A stretch of DNA of 64,000 nucleotides from Oscillospiraceae bacterium (lineage in GTDB: Bacteria; Bacillota; Clostridia; Oscillospirales; Oscillospiraceae). The translations under genes and the position numbers were made by a program. The notes under the pieces were generated by a model that was not told the DNA's origin, did not search any database, and worked only from the letters and a program-made list of their open reading frames with translations. Each line of letters opens with the position of its first letter. Within the stretch, counting starts at the first letter, position 1. Location: positions 93,281 to 157,280 of the forward strand of contig SVKY01000001.1 in assembly GCA_015068235.1 (NCBI GenBank). Direction: 5' to 3'. Positions 8,863 through 16,322 of this stretch are shown piece after piece.

Positions 8863-9585
8863 CTATACGAAAAATTTTTCGTCAAAATTCACAGATTCCA
8901 GTTTTAAGATCTCTTCCGATGTCAATTCACGCGTCTTTCCGATTGGAAGGTCACCAAGCGTAAGCTCGCCCTCAGCGATCCTTCGAAGGTAGGATACAGG
9001 CTTGCCTCTGCTTGCCAGCATTCTTCTGACCTGATGGTACTTTCCTTCTCTGACACGCACAATGCTTTTGCCATCGCCCAGCGGCTCCAAAATCGCCGGC
9101 AGGCACTTCGTACCGTCCTTCAGTTCACAGCCATTTCTGAATGCGATCACATCTTCTTCGGTCGTTGTGCCAAGATGCTCGGCATAATAGGTCTTTTCGA
9201 TTTGATGCTTCGGCATAATAAGCCGATGCGCAAGATCGCCGTCATTTGTGAAGAGCAAAAGTCCTTCCGTCTCCAAATCCAATCTGCCAATTGGCATTAG
9301 CTTAGAGTATTCAGACGGCAAATACTGCATGACCGTAGGATAACGGTCATCCTTTGCAGCAGTCACGCAGCCGGCAGGCTTGTGCATCATTAATACAACA
9401 CGGCGGCTGCTTTGGTGGATTTGAACTCCGTCAAGCGTGATCTTGTCGTGATCTTCGTTGATCTTTATCTCAGGAGATTTGACCACTGCGCCATTGACGC
9501 AAACTCTGCCACTTTTAATTACTTCTTTGATCTTACGGCGAGATTCCACACCCGCTTCGGATAAAAATCTGTCCAATCGTTGCAT
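8863..9585 (-). CDS. RsuA/RluB-family rRNA pseudouridine synthase
   Basis: Isomerises a uridine in ribosomal RNA to pseudouridine. The 240 residues have an N-terminal S4 RNA-binding domain (MQRLDRFLSEAGVESRRKIK, then VCVNGAVVK) and the catalytic domain with the Asp-bearing motif GRLDLETEGLLLFTNDG and downstream REGKYHQVRRML. Length and motifs fit the RsuA/RluB/RluE/RluF group; the exact target base cannot be decided here. The start at 9585 follows an AAGGAG ribosome binding site, and the upstream in-frame extension overlaps the divergent gene's leader. It is divergently oriented from the DUF4830-like gene. Confidence 0.92.
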   Translation of the reverse strand: MQRLDRFLSEAGVESRRKIKEVIKSGRVCVNGAVVKSPEIKINEDHDKITLDGVQIHQSSRRVVLMMHKPAGCVTAAKDDRYPTVMQYLPSEYSKLMPIGRLDLETEGLLLFTNDGDLAHRLIMPKHQIEKTYYAEHLGTTTEEDVIAFRNGCELKDGTKCLPAILEPLGDGKSIVRVREGKYHQVRRMLASRGKPVSYLRRIAEGELTLGDLPIGKTRELTSEEILKLESVNFDEKFFV

Positions 9586-9660
9586 CGCATCATCTCCTTG
9601 GAATATTTGTCCGATAAGGGACATACAGTTTACCACATCAATTACTTTAGGGGGAATACC

Positions 9661-10206
9661 ATGTTTGTTTTAACAGCAAAAATATCGAAAAGTAAGCTGA
9701 TCGCTGTTGCTGTACTGCTGATCGCCGCAATTCTGATGATCATTCTGTTGTCATCAGGTTCGGGAAGCAAGGCATCAAATGCACCTGTCGGCACAAGTAA
9801 CGATGATCGTGTTGCCTATCTTGCGACCTATGGCTGGAGCGTGAACGCCACAGCCAACGAAACGCAAAAAGTCAAGATCCCTGATTCTTCAAATAACCGT
9901 GTTTTCTCACGCTATAATGATCTTCAGAAATCTCAGGGATTCGATCTGACGGAGTATGCAGGCAAGGAGGTCATGCGCTATGTTTATGAGATTTTGAATT
10001 ATCCCGATGCAAGCGCTCCTGTCTATGCAACGATTTTGGTATCCGACGGTAAGATCATCGGCGGCGATATTACAAATTCAGCGGCAGACGGCGTGATCCA
10101 CGGCTTCAAAAACCCCTCTTCAAAAGTCGAGGAAACAAGCGTTCCCACTGAAATGACGACAGAGCCCGAAGAAAGTTCCGAACCAACCGAAGAAACACAG
10201 GAATAG
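9661..10206 (+). CDS. Membrane-anchored DUF4830-like protein
   Basis: 181 residues. The start at 9661 follows AGGGGG. A single membrane helix (KLIAVAVLLIAAILMIILLS) is followed by a soluble domain containing YLATYGWSVNATANETQKVK and YAGKEVMRYVYEILNY, which resembles the DUF4830 family as I remember it. The C-terminus is a low-complexity tail rich in Thr, Glu and Pro. The fold suggests an anchored extracytoplasmic domain; no function is known to me. Divergent from the pseudouridine synthase gene. Confidence 0.75.
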   Translation: MFVLTAKISKSKLIAVAVLLIAAILMIILLSSGSGSKASNAPVGTSNDDRVAYLATYGWSVNATANETQKVKIPDSSNNRVFSRYNDLQKSQGFDLTEYAGKEVMRYVYEILNYPDASAPVYATILVSDGKIIGGDITNSAADGVIHGFKNPSSKVEETSVPTEMTTEPEESSEPTEETQE

Positions 10207-10300
10207 TATACCATACAGTTTTCGACATTGCAAGAAAAAGTTTCAAATTGGTTACAACAACCAACTTGATTGTTATTTTTCGCAAATTTGAAAAAGACTA

Positions 10301-10329
10301 TTGCATTTTCTTTATGCATCGCATATAAT
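10301..10329 (+). promoter_or_regulatory. Promoter of the FMN riboswitch-ribU transcript
   Basis: TTGCAT (10301-10306), a 17-base spacer and TATAAT (10324-10329). Transcription would begin just ahead of the FMN aptamer. Confidence 0.8.
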
Positions 10330-10344
10330 GTGAGCAATTCAATA

Positions 10345-10454
10345 TCTCTTCAGGGCAGGGTGAAATTCCCGACCGGCGGTAAAGTCCGCAAGCGTTTTTG
10401 CGCATGATTCGGTGCAATTCCGAAACCGACAGTAAAGTCTGGATGAAAGAAGAG
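10345..10454 (+). promoter_or_regulatory. FMN riboswitch (RFN element)
   Basis: The conserved RFN blocks are readable in order: TCAGGGCAGGGTGAAATTCC, CGACCGGCGGTAAAGTCCGC, then the short variable stem, GGTGCAATTCCGAAACCGAC, AGTAAAGTCTGGATG and the closing AGAAGA. It binds FMN and represses flavin uptake genes. The downstream hairpin at 10488-10516 is the expected terminator, so control is probably by premature termination ahead of ribU. Confidence 0.97.
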
Positions 10455-10487
10455 TACATTTAATTTGTATCCTATTTGCATCTTTTG

Positions 10488-10516
10488 CCCGAAGGTTTCT
10501 GCCTTCGGGATTTTTT
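10488..10516 (+). terminator. Riboswitch-controlled terminator before ribU
   Basis: CCCGAAGG (10488-10495) and CCTTCGGG (10502-10509) flank a 6-base loop, followed by ATTTTTTA. It stands between the FMN aptamer and the ribU ribosome binding site (GGAGG at 10519-10523). Confidence 0.88.
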
Positions 10517-10528
10517 ATGGAGGTTATC

Positions 10529-11179
10529 ATGAAAAAGACAGATACGAAAAAATTGGCTGTTTTGGCAATGCTATGCGCATTGGCATATATTATTGTGGCG
10601 TTTGTACGCATTCCAGCGGCACTTTTCCTAAAATATGAACCCAAAGATGTCGTCATTACGATCGGTGGATTCCTTTACGGACCGTTTGCATCACTCGCAA
10701 TGTCGGTCGTTGTGTCTTTCATTGAAATGATTACGATCAGCGATACCGGCTGGATCGGTTTTGCGATGAACGTCTTATCCACAGCCGCCTTTGCCTGCAC
10801 AGCTTCCTTGATTTACAAGAAAAAGCATACGCTCTCAGGTGCTGTACTCGGCATGGTCATCGGTACGATCATGATGACAGTTGTAATGGTTGCATGGAAT
10901 TATGTGCTCACGCCGATTTATATGGAAACGCCTCGTAGCGAGGTTGCTAGCATGCTCCTTCCCGTATTTTTACCGTTTAATTTGATCAAAGGCATCTTGA
11001 ATGCGGCGATCACAGCACTGTTGTTTCGTCCTTTGGTGCAAACATTGCGCAAAGCAAATCTTTTTCCACAGAGCCAAAATCAGAAAGCGCCCTCAGCTAA
11101 GCACAAGCTTTGGTTCTACATTTTCGCCGCAGTGTCTCTTTTGGTCGGCATCGCATGGATGATCTATAAAAATATTTAA
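10529..11179 (+). CDS. ribU: Riboflavin ECF transporter S component RibU
   Basis: A 216-residue integral membrane substrate-binding subunit of an energy-coupling factor transporter. It has about six hydrophobic helices, beginning LAVLAMLCALAYIIVAFVRI, and the RibU-like segment FLKYEPKDVVITIGGFLYGP. The FMN riboswitch directly upstream makes riboflavin specificity nearly certain. The start at 10529 (MKKTDTKKL) follows GGAGG; an in-frame ATG at 10517 overlaps the terminator tail. The shared EcfAAT energising module is not in this window. A bidirectional terminator separates it from the convergent obgE. Confidence 0.93.
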   Translation: MKKTDTKKLAVLAMLCALAYIIVAFVRIPAALFLKYEPKDVVITIGGFLYGPFASLAMSVVVSFIEMITISDTGWIGFAMNVLSTAAFACTASLIYKKKHTLSGAVLGMVIGTIMMTVVMVAWNYVLTPIYMETPRSEVASMLLPVFLPFNLIKGILNAAITALLFRPLVQTLRKANLFPQSQNQKAPSAKHKLWFYIFAAVSLLVGIAWMIYKNI

Positions 11180-11290
11180 CTCAGAAATCCCGATTTATCG
11201 TGCTGCTGTATGCACTCCTTATAATGTCATTATTTGACGTTGCATCTTTCGAGCAAGCAAATCTTGATATTGCTGTCCCTACAACATTCA

Positions 11291-11325
11291 AAAAGGAGAA
11301 GCCACGACGGCTTCTCCTTTTATTA
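11291..11325. terminator. Bidirectional terminator between ribU and obgE
   Basis: AAAAGGAGAAGCC and GGCTTCTCCTTTT flank a 5-base loop, with A/T runs on both sides. It serves two convergent genes (ribU and obgE). The stretch 11180-11290 contains nothing else I can identify. Confidence 0.85.
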
Positions 11326-12597
11326 TCGTTCGTAATCAAATTCAAAATCATAAATGCTGACTGTATCGCCGTCCTCAATGCCCATTGCTTCGAGCTTTTC
11401 GAACAGGCCGCTCTTTCTGAGCTGACGGTCGAAATACATTCTGGATTCATAGTCTGCAAAATTGATATCATTGATCAACTGCTGCAGCCATTTGCCTGAA
11501 ATGACCCAAGTATCATCAAACTGCTGAATGGATAGGTCGTCAGCCTCCCCTGCTTCTGCCAAGGGCTTGACATATTCCGGCTCATAGACGATCACTGGCG
11601 GCAGATCCTTCAGCTTGCTCGCAACCACACGCATAAGCTGCTTTGTACCCTGCGTTGTGGCAGCAGAAATTTCATAAAATTCATAGCCACGTTCCGTCAC
11701 ATACGCACGCAGACGCTTCAAATTATCGCTGCCCTCAGGGATCAAATCGCACTTATTTGCCGCAACGATCATCGGGCGGTTTGCCAAGTCGTCAGAATAG
11801 CTGCGCAATTCTTCATTGATCTTTTCAAAATCCTCGATTGGATCACGATCCTCGCAACCAGAAACATCAACAATGTGCACCATCAAACGGCAACGATCAA
11901 TATGGCGCAGGAAATCATGTCCCAAACCTGCCCCCTCAGCGGCACCCTCAATAATTCCGGGGATATCCGCCATAACAAACGAAACGCCTTCGTCAACATA
12001 GATCACGCCCAAATTGGGATACAATGTTGTAAAATGATAGTTCGCGATCTTAGGACGTGCGTTGGAGGTCACGGACAGGAGTGTGGACTTACCGACATTC
12101 GGAAAACCGACCAAGCCGACATCCGCCAACAGCTTCAGCTCCAAAATGACCTCATGCTCCTCGCCCGGCAAGCCCGATTTTGCAAATCTCGGCACCTGAC
12201 GTGTCGGTGTTGCAAAATGCTTGTTGCCCCAGCCACCACGACCGCCCTTGCAAAGAATATAATCATCAGAATCCGACATGTCCTTGATGACCTCATTGGT
12301 CGCAGCATCTCTGATCACCGTACCTCTGGGGATCTGAATAATCAGGTCTTCACCTCTTTTACCTGAGCAACGACCACCTTGACCGTCTTGACCAGACGAA
12401 GCGGTATACTTTCTTTTATAGCGGAAATCCATCAGCGTTGACATATTGTCATTGACACGCAGGACGATATTGCCTCCCCTGCCGCCGTCACCGCCATCAG
12501 GACCACCTGCAGCAACGTACTTCTCTCGGTGGAATGCGACAGCACCGTTTCCGCCATTGCCTGCTTTGACAAAAATTTTAACTTTATCAACAAACAT
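11323..12597 (-). CDS. obgE: Obg-family GTPase
   Basis: An essential ribosome-associated GTPase of 424 residues. The N-terminal Obg fold is glycine-rich (VKIFVKAGNGGNGAVAFHRE, GGPDGGDGGRGGNIVL). The G domain shows G1 GFPNVGKSTL, G3 DIPGIIEGA and G4 NKCD. A C-terminal OCT domain ends in IYDFEFDYER. The start at 12597 (MFVDKVKIF) follows AAGGAG. It lies near the rplU-prp-rpmA cluster, the typical neighbourhood of obg in Firmicutes, here separated by a GNAT gene and a terminator. Confidence 0.97.
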   Translation of the reverse strand: MFVDKVKIFVKAGNGGNGAVAFHREKYVAAGGPDGGDGGRGGNIVLRVNDNMSTLMDFRYKRKYTASSGQDGQGGRCSGKRGEDLIIQIPRGTVIRDAATNEVIKDMSDSDDYILCKGGRGGWGNKHFATPTRQVPRFAKSGLPGEEHEVILELKLLADVGLVGFPNVGKSTLLSVTSNARPKIANYHFTTLYPNLGVIYVDEGVSFVMADIPGIIEGAAEGAGLGHDFLRHIDRCRLMVHIVDVSGCEDRDPIEDFEKINEELRSYSDDLANRPMIVAANKCDLIPEGSDNLKRLRAYVTERGYEFYEISAATTQGTKQLMRVVASKLKDLPPVIVYEPEYVKPLAEAGEADDLSIQQFDDTWVISGKWLQQLINDINFADYESRMYFDRQLRKSGLFEKLEAMGIEDGDTVSIYDFEFDYER

Positions 12598-12632
12598 CTT
12601 GCTCACTCCTTCGTATAGAGCACATTGTACTA

Positions 12633-13139
12633 TCATTCTAAATGCAATTTGTAATAAACCGCATCAAAGGTCTCACTGCCGTCAAAGCGGCTGTATTGAC
12701 CGTAATGATCAAACTGAAAACCGCATTTTTGGATCACGCGCCCTGAAGCAACATTGTCGATCGCGTGATTGGACGCAAAGCTTCTTGCATTTAGATTGTG
12801 GTAAGCCCAATCAATCATAGCCTTCCCTGCCTCGGTAGCGTAGCCTTTTCCCCAATAATTGCGGTTGAAATTGTAACCGAGATCGTAATCTCCGTTTTGA
12901 TTTTGACCGATACTGCCGCTTCCGATACATTTGCCACCGTCTTTTAGAAAAAAACCAAATTCGTAATCTTCATCATCAATCGAAGCGATCCATTTTTTGA
13001 CCTGTTCGACAGACTCATAAGGATTATAGGGCAGATATCTGTTTACCACACGATCGCTCACCCACTCAAAAACATCAGCTGCATCATCCTGTGTCAACGG
13101 TTTGATAATCAATCGTTGCGTCTGTATATATCTTTCCAT
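12633..13139 (-). CDS. GNAT N-acetyltransferase, RimJ/RimL-like
   Basis: 168 residues, starting MERYIQTQRLIIKPLTQDDA, with the RimL-like acetyl-CoA-binding region (GSGSIGQNQNGDYDLGYNFN, RNYWGKGYATEAGKAMIDWA) and a C-terminal NVASGRVIQKCGFQ motif. Such enzymes acetylate protein N-termini or small amines; the substrate is unknown. It lies 35 bases upstream of obgE with no visible promoter after the rpmA terminator, so it may depend on read-through. The start at 13139 is preceded by a GAGG-like site. Confidence 0.88.
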   Translation of the reverse strand: MERYIQTQRLIIKPLTQDDAADVFEWVSDRVVNRYLPYNPYESVEQVKKWIASIDDEDYEFGFFLKDGGKCIGSGSIGQNQNGDYDLGYNFNRNYWGKGYATEAGKAMIDWAYHNLNARSFASNHAIDNVASGRVIQKCGFQFDHYGQYSRFDGSETFDAVYYKLHLE

Positions 13140-13155
13140 CTTCTGTGCCTCATTA

Positions 13156-13189
13156 TTAAAAAATCCCGAACATGGGAATGTTCGGGATT
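13156..13189 (-). terminator. Terminator of the rplU-prp-rpmA operon
   Basis: 12-bp perfect arms (13162-13173 and 13178-13189) around the GGGA loop, followed on the minus strand by TTTTTTAATAA. Confidence 0.9.
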
Positions 13190-13199
13190 CCATTTGCAA

Positions 13200-13481
13200 T
13201 TACTGCTTAGCGTAAACGGAGCACTGCTTACGATCCTTGCCCTTGCGCTCGAACTTGACGGTGCCGTCAATCAGAGCGAACAGGGTGTCATCGGTACCGA
13301 TACCGACGTTGTTACCCGGATGGATGTGAGTGCCTCTCTGGCGAACCAGAATGTTGCCAGCCAGAACGAACTGACCGTCTGCGCGCTTTACGCCCAATCT
13401 CTTGGACTCGGAATCACGACCGTTCTTGGTGGAACCGCCGCCCTTCTTATGTGCGAAGAACTGAAAACCGATTTTCAGCAT
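13200..13481 (-). CDS. rpmA: 50S ribosomal protein L27, with cleavable N-terminus
   Basis: 93 residues, with the L27 signature [20 protein letters not shown]. It carries the Firmicutes-type N-terminal extension [10 protein letters not shown], which is removed by the protease Prp (after the QFF segment in S. aureus). The prp gene is directly upstream and still present. GGAGG precedes the start. Last gene of rplU-prp-rpmA, followed by a terminator. Confidence 0.98.
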   Translation of the reverse strand: MLKIGFQFFAHKKGGGSTKNGRDSESKRLGVKRADGQFVLAGNILVRQRGTHIHPGNNVGIGTDDTLFALIDGTVKFERKGKDRKQCSVYAKQ

Positions 13482-13484
13482 TTG

Positions 13485-13808
13485 TTACACCTCCATAACT
13501 TCGATATAATCAGGATACTCATCCCGCAATGACAGCATCGTCAGCATAAAGCCGGTCAAAACTGCCTGAACTGCGTCCTCATCATCGCAAACTGCGGGAA
13601 GCGTGAGGGTGATTCGGGGCTCGGTTTGGTTGACCTTGGTATTGGCATGATTGCCCAGCACATCATTGATCGTGCATTCAGCAAACTGCACTGCGCAAGA
13701 GATCGCAGAACATACAATGTCACTGCCCTCTTGAGCATAACCGCTATGTCCCGATACAGCAAAACCGTTGATTCTGCCGTTTTGATTGAAAATTTCTACC
13801 TTGGTCAT
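13485..13808 (-). CDS. prp: Ribosomal-processing cysteine protease Prp
   Basis: A 107-residue cysteine protease that removes the N-terminal extension of ribosomal protein L27. The catalytic pair is readable as His21 and Cys33 in the segment GHSGYAQEGSDIVCSAIS. It lies between rplU and rpmA; the start codon overlaps the rplU stop by one base (TAATG), implying coupling, and the end is 3 bases from the L27 start. Confidence 0.95.
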   Translation of the reverse strand: MTKVEIFNQNGRINGFAVSGHSGYAQEGSDIVCSAISCAVQFAECTINDVLGNHANTKVNQTEPRITLTLPAVCDDEDAVQAVLTGFMLTMLSLRDEYPDYIEVMEV

Positions 13809-14119
13809 TACACGGAGATCTTTTCAATCTGCACCTTGGTATAGGGCTGTCTGTGACCACGGATGGACTTGGAATCCTTCTTCGGGCGGTACTTGAAGAC
13901 GGTAATCTTCTTGGACTTGCCGTTCTTCAGAACCTTAGCTTCGACGGAAGCGCCTTTCACGACGGGAGCGCCGAACTTGGAGTTCTCTCCGTCAACGACT
14001 GCCAGCACCTGATCGAAGGTTACGGTTTCGTCAGTCTCGACGCCGAGCTTCTCGACAAAAATGATGTCGCCCTCCTTGACGCTGTACTGCTTGCCACCGG
14101 TAACGATAATTGCCTGCAT
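13808..14119 (-). CDS. rplU: 50S ribosomal protein L21
   Basis: 103 residues beginning [20 protein letters not shown], the L21 hallmark, with C-terminal [20 protein letters not shown]. It binds 23S rRNA in the large subunit. The ATG at 14119 fits a TAGGTG ribosome binding site better than the in-frame GTG at 14131. First gene of rplU-prp-rpmA, with a long leader and a strong divergent promoter. Confidence 0.98.
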   Translation of the reverse strand: MQAIIVTGGKQYSVKEGDIIFVEKLGVETDETVTFDQVLAVVDGENSKFGAPVVKGASVEAKVLKNGKSKKITVFKYRPKKDSKSIRGHRQPYTKVQIEKISV

Positions 14120-14200
14120 AATTGGTTGCACCTACCTTTTTTGTAGTCTCGCTCTCAAGGTGTGAGCATGGCTCAACTTTAGACCTCTTCGATGCGGCGG
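14120..14200 (-). ncRNA. Probable L21 leader RNA
   Basis: The roughly 80-base leader between the promoter at 14205-14233 and the rplU start contains pairable segments such as GAGCCATGCTC and a conserved-looking stretch ACACCTTGAGAGCGAG. Firmicutes rplU genes commonly carry an autoregulatory L21 leader here. I call it from position and appearance, not from an alignment. Confidence 0.55.
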
Positions 14201-14204
14201 ATAG

Positions 14205-14233
14205 ATTATAACACCTGTTTTCAAAAAAGTCAA
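14205..14233 (-). promoter_or_regulatory. Strong promoter of rplU-prp-rpmA
   Basis: Minus-strand TTGACT (14228-14233), a 17-base spacer and a perfect TATAAT (14205-14210). Confidence 0.9.
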
Positions 14234-14246
14234 ATAGTATTTGACT
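14228..14246. promoter_or_regulatory. Perfect palindrome covering both -35 boxes
   Basis: AGTCAAATA, a central G and TATTTGACT form a perfect 9+1+9 palindrome. Each arm contains the -35 hexamer of one of two divergent promoters (rplU leftward, apbE rightward). It could be a repressor operator or simply the symmetric outcome of back-to-back promoters. Confidence 0.55.
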
Positions 14247-14269
14247 ATTTTTTTCATTTTTATTATAAT
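14241..14269 (+). promoter_or_regulatory. Promoter of apbE
   Basis: TTGACT (14241-14246), a 17-base spacer and a perfect TATAAT (14264-14269), giving a leader of only about 28 bases before the apbE ATG at 14304. Confidence 0.85.
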
Positions 14270-14303
14270 ATTTTCGGAAATTTTCTTGCTTTACGGTGAT
14301 CGA

Positions 14304-15269
14304 ATGAAAAAAACAGTGATATTTGCCCTTTGCATCGTAATTTTATTGACCGCATGCACTTCCTCAGTACCTGCAGAATGTGAAATATTTGCGATGGATA
14401 CATTTATGACAGTGCGCATTTGGGGAGAAACAGAACGGCTGAATGAAGTGACACAGCTGATTCGCACACTTGACGCTACCCTCAGCGCCGAGCTTGAAAC
14501 AAGTGACATATATGCCATCAATCAAAACAAGAACGGCATTGTAAGCGACTTGACAATAGAACTGATCAACAAAGCCTTGTACTACAGTGCAGAAACGGAC
14601 GGAGCATTCGATCCGACGATCTATCCCCTCGTCTGCCAATGGCGAAGTGCAGCAGATACGCCGCCAACCCCAAATTTAGAACCGATCGGTTATCAAAACA
14701 TCTCTATATCCGGTGACGAGATTACTTTGAAAAGTGAATCTGCATTGGATTTTGGCGGTATCGGCAAGGGCTTTGCAGCGCAAAAGTCGGTCGAGCTCCT
14801 GAAGGAATCGGAGGTCGAAGCCGCAATTCTATCCCTCGGCGGCAACGTACAAACACTCGGCGCAAAGCCCGACGGAAGCAAATGGGCTATCGGCATTGCC
14901 GACCCAAGCGCACCGAATGAACATATCGCGGTTGTGGAATTTGAAGGGTCGATGGCGCTCGTGACCTCAGGCTCGTATCAAAGATACTATGAGATCGGTG
15001 GCGAAAAATACCACCATATTCTCAATCCAAAAACCGGCTATCCTGCAGAAAATGAGCTTGCTTCCGTAACGATTCTCACACAAAACGGCACAATGGCGGA
15101 TGCCTTTTCCACGGCACTTTTCGTCATGGGTCTTGAAAAAGCAAGTGAATTTTGGCGCAGCAGAAATGATTTTGATGCCGTATTCATTCTAAAAGACGGC
15201 TCGATCATGGCTACGGATGGAGCTGCTCTCCTGCTAAAAGAATGTGAATTTACGGTGATCGAACGATGA
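14304..15269 (+). CDS. apbE: FAD:protein FMN transferase (ApbE), lipoprotein
   Basis: Transfers FMN from FAD onto Thr/Ser of extracytoplasmic flavoproteins. 321 residues. The N-terminus MKKTVIFALCIVILLTAC carries a lipobox (LTAC). ApbE motifs include FAMDTFMTVRIWG, ALDFGGIGKGFAAQKSVELL, ALVTSGSYQRYYEIGGEKYH, the HHILNPKTGYP segment and NGTMADAFSTALFVMG. The start at 14304 follows a weak GGTGAT site. The next gene overlaps by four bases (ATGA). No FMN-acceptor protein is encoded in the window, so its substrate lies elsewhere. Confidence 0.95.
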   Translation: MKKTVIFALCIVILLTACTSSVPAECEIFAMDTFMTVRIWGETERLNEVTQLIRTLDATLSAELETSDIYAINQNKNGIVSDLTIELINKALYYSAETDGAFDPTIYPLVCQWRSAADTPPTPNLEPIGYQNISISGDEITLKSESALDFGGIGKGFAAQKSVELLKESEVEAAILSLGGNVQTLGAKPDGSKWAIGIADPSAPNEHIAVVEFEGSMALVTSGSYQRYYEIGGEKYHHILNPKTGYPAENELASVTILTQNGTMADAFSTALFVMGLEKASEFWRSRNDFDAVFILKDGSIMATDGAALLLKECEFTVIER

Positions 15270-15619
15270 AAACGAAAACTTGGATTCTTATTTTTGCCAC
15301 ACTTGCACTGATTTGTTCGATTCTGAACCTGCTTCTTTTTTATGGCGGTGAAGAAAATAATACCGCACTTGTATATTCAGATGGAACGCTCGTTGAGCGC
15401 ATCGATCTGACACAAGATGCGGATTATCGGATAGATTTTGGCAAAGAATGGAATATTTTGTCTGTAAAGAACGGAAAAATCTCTGTCTCCTCTGCCTCCT
15501 GCGCAACGCAGGATTGCGTTCGGCACGGTCAGAGCAACCATGGCGCTCCAATCGTATGTCTGCCGAATCGCTTGGTTATCGAGTTTGAAGATACGCAGCT
15601 TGACGCATTTCTAAAGTAA
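15266..15619 (+). CDS. NusG domain II-containing exported protein
   Basis: 117 residues. There is one N-terminal membrane helix (TWILIFATLALICSILNLLL), then a small beta domain with SASCATQDCVRHGQ and IVCLPNRLVIEF, characteristic of NusG-II proteins encoded beside apbE and Rnf or fumarate-reductase-type flavoproteins. Three Cys residues may matter for structure. Translationally coupled to apbE. It ends convergently, overlapping the stop of the CBS gene by nine bases. Confidence 0.85.
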   Translation: MKTKTWILIFATLALICSILNLLLFYGGEENNTALVYSDGTLVERIDLTQDADYRIDFGKEWNILSVKNGKISVSSASCATQDCVRHGQSNHGAPIVCLPNRLVIEFEDTQLDAFLK

Positions 15620-16042
15620 GTGCCTGATATTTGAAGAAATATCACTTAAAGTCGCTGCCGCTTCGGTCGAAAAATCAGGAACTTTGGCTAAATCTCCGAT
15701 GGAAACCATGCCGACAAGTTTACCGTTTTCCTTCACCGGAAGTCGCCGAATCTGCTTTTGCGCCATTAGATCCAAGGCTGTTTCCAGCGGCTCCGATGCC
15801 CCTACTGAAATCACACGCCTTGTCATAATCTCTGAGACCTTTACACTGTTTGCATCCTCTTCGGCGGCGACGCATCGCAAAACAATATCCCGATCCGTCA
15901 CCATTCCACGCAGTTTTCCATCCTTCGTACACACGGGCAAAGCGCCAATGTTGTAACGTGATAACAGTCTTGCGGCAATTGAAAGATTTTCTTCCGGCGA
16001 AACGCTGATCACTTTTTCCGACATAATGTCTTTGACCTGCAT
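15611..16042 (-). CDS. Twin CBS-domain protein
   Basis: 143 residues made of two CBS motifs: VKDIMSEKVISVSPEENLSI with GALPVCTKDGKLRGMVTDRD, and ITRRV-like VSEIMTRRVISVGASEPLET with RRLPVKENGKLVGMVSIGDL. Such stand-alone pairs bind adenine nucleotides and act as regulatory modules. A good ribosome binding site (GGAGGG) precedes the start, and a terminator hairpin lies immediately upstream. Confidence 0.9.
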   Translation of the reverse strand: MQVKDIMSEKVISVSPEENLSIAARLLSRYNIGALPVCTKDGKLRGMVTDRDIVLRCVAAEEDANSVKVSEIMTRRVISVGASEPLETALDLMAQKQIRRLPVKENGKLVGMVSIGDLAKVPDFSTEAAATLSDISSNIRHLL

Positions 16043-16057
16043 ATTGAACCCTCCACA

Positions 16058-16094
16058 TAAAAATTCGCCTCACTCGACAATCCTGAGTGAGGCG
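16058..16094 (-). terminator. Terminator downstream of the XRE-TPR gene
   Basis: 10-bp perfect arms CGCCTCACTC (16066-16075) and GAGTGAGGCG (16085-16094), followed on the minus strand by AATTTTTAT. It ends the message that runs through repeat copy A and is close to the CBS gene ribosome binding site. Confidence 0.75.
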
Positions 16095-16145
16095 TTTGTC
16101 ATATGGATTATTGACAGTGGGATTCGGAAATATACGCAGCAATTA

Positions 16146-16322
16146 ATACTAATCGCCGATTAGAACATTCATTTTAATCGGCGAAGGCAGTAAAAAAACG
16201 CTTTTTTACTGCCCGTTTTTGCGCTTATAAAGTAAGAATCGCAAAAACACGTCTCATACCAATCACAAATGCGCATATTGCCAATTAAAATGCTTTTGAG
16301 CATTTTAATTGGTGATTGGTAT
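16146..16322 (+). repeat. Hairpin-chain repeat element, copy A
   Basis: A 177-bp element running from ATACTAATCGCC to GGTGATTGGTAT. It is nearly identical, in opposite orientation, to copy B at 23347-23524. It consists of four consecutive long hairpins: arms TCGCCGATTA.., arms GGCAGTAAAAAA.., arms GTTTTTGCG.., and a compound hairpin with outer ATACCAATCAC/GTGATTGGTAT and inner CCAATTAAAATGCT/AGCATTTTAATTGG. There is no coding capacity. Copy A carries a few arm mismatches compared with B. The stop codon of the XRE-TPR gene (16285) lies inside it. Confidence 0.85.

Noticed and set aside
10240..10275. TTGGTT/AACCAA stem after the DUF4830-like gene as a terminator
   Set aside because: Only six base pairs and the T run is interrupted; evidence too weak to list.
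16146..16322. CRISPR array interpretation of the repeated hairpins
   Set aside because: The hairpin units differ in sequence and there is no repeat-spacer periodicity or cas gene.
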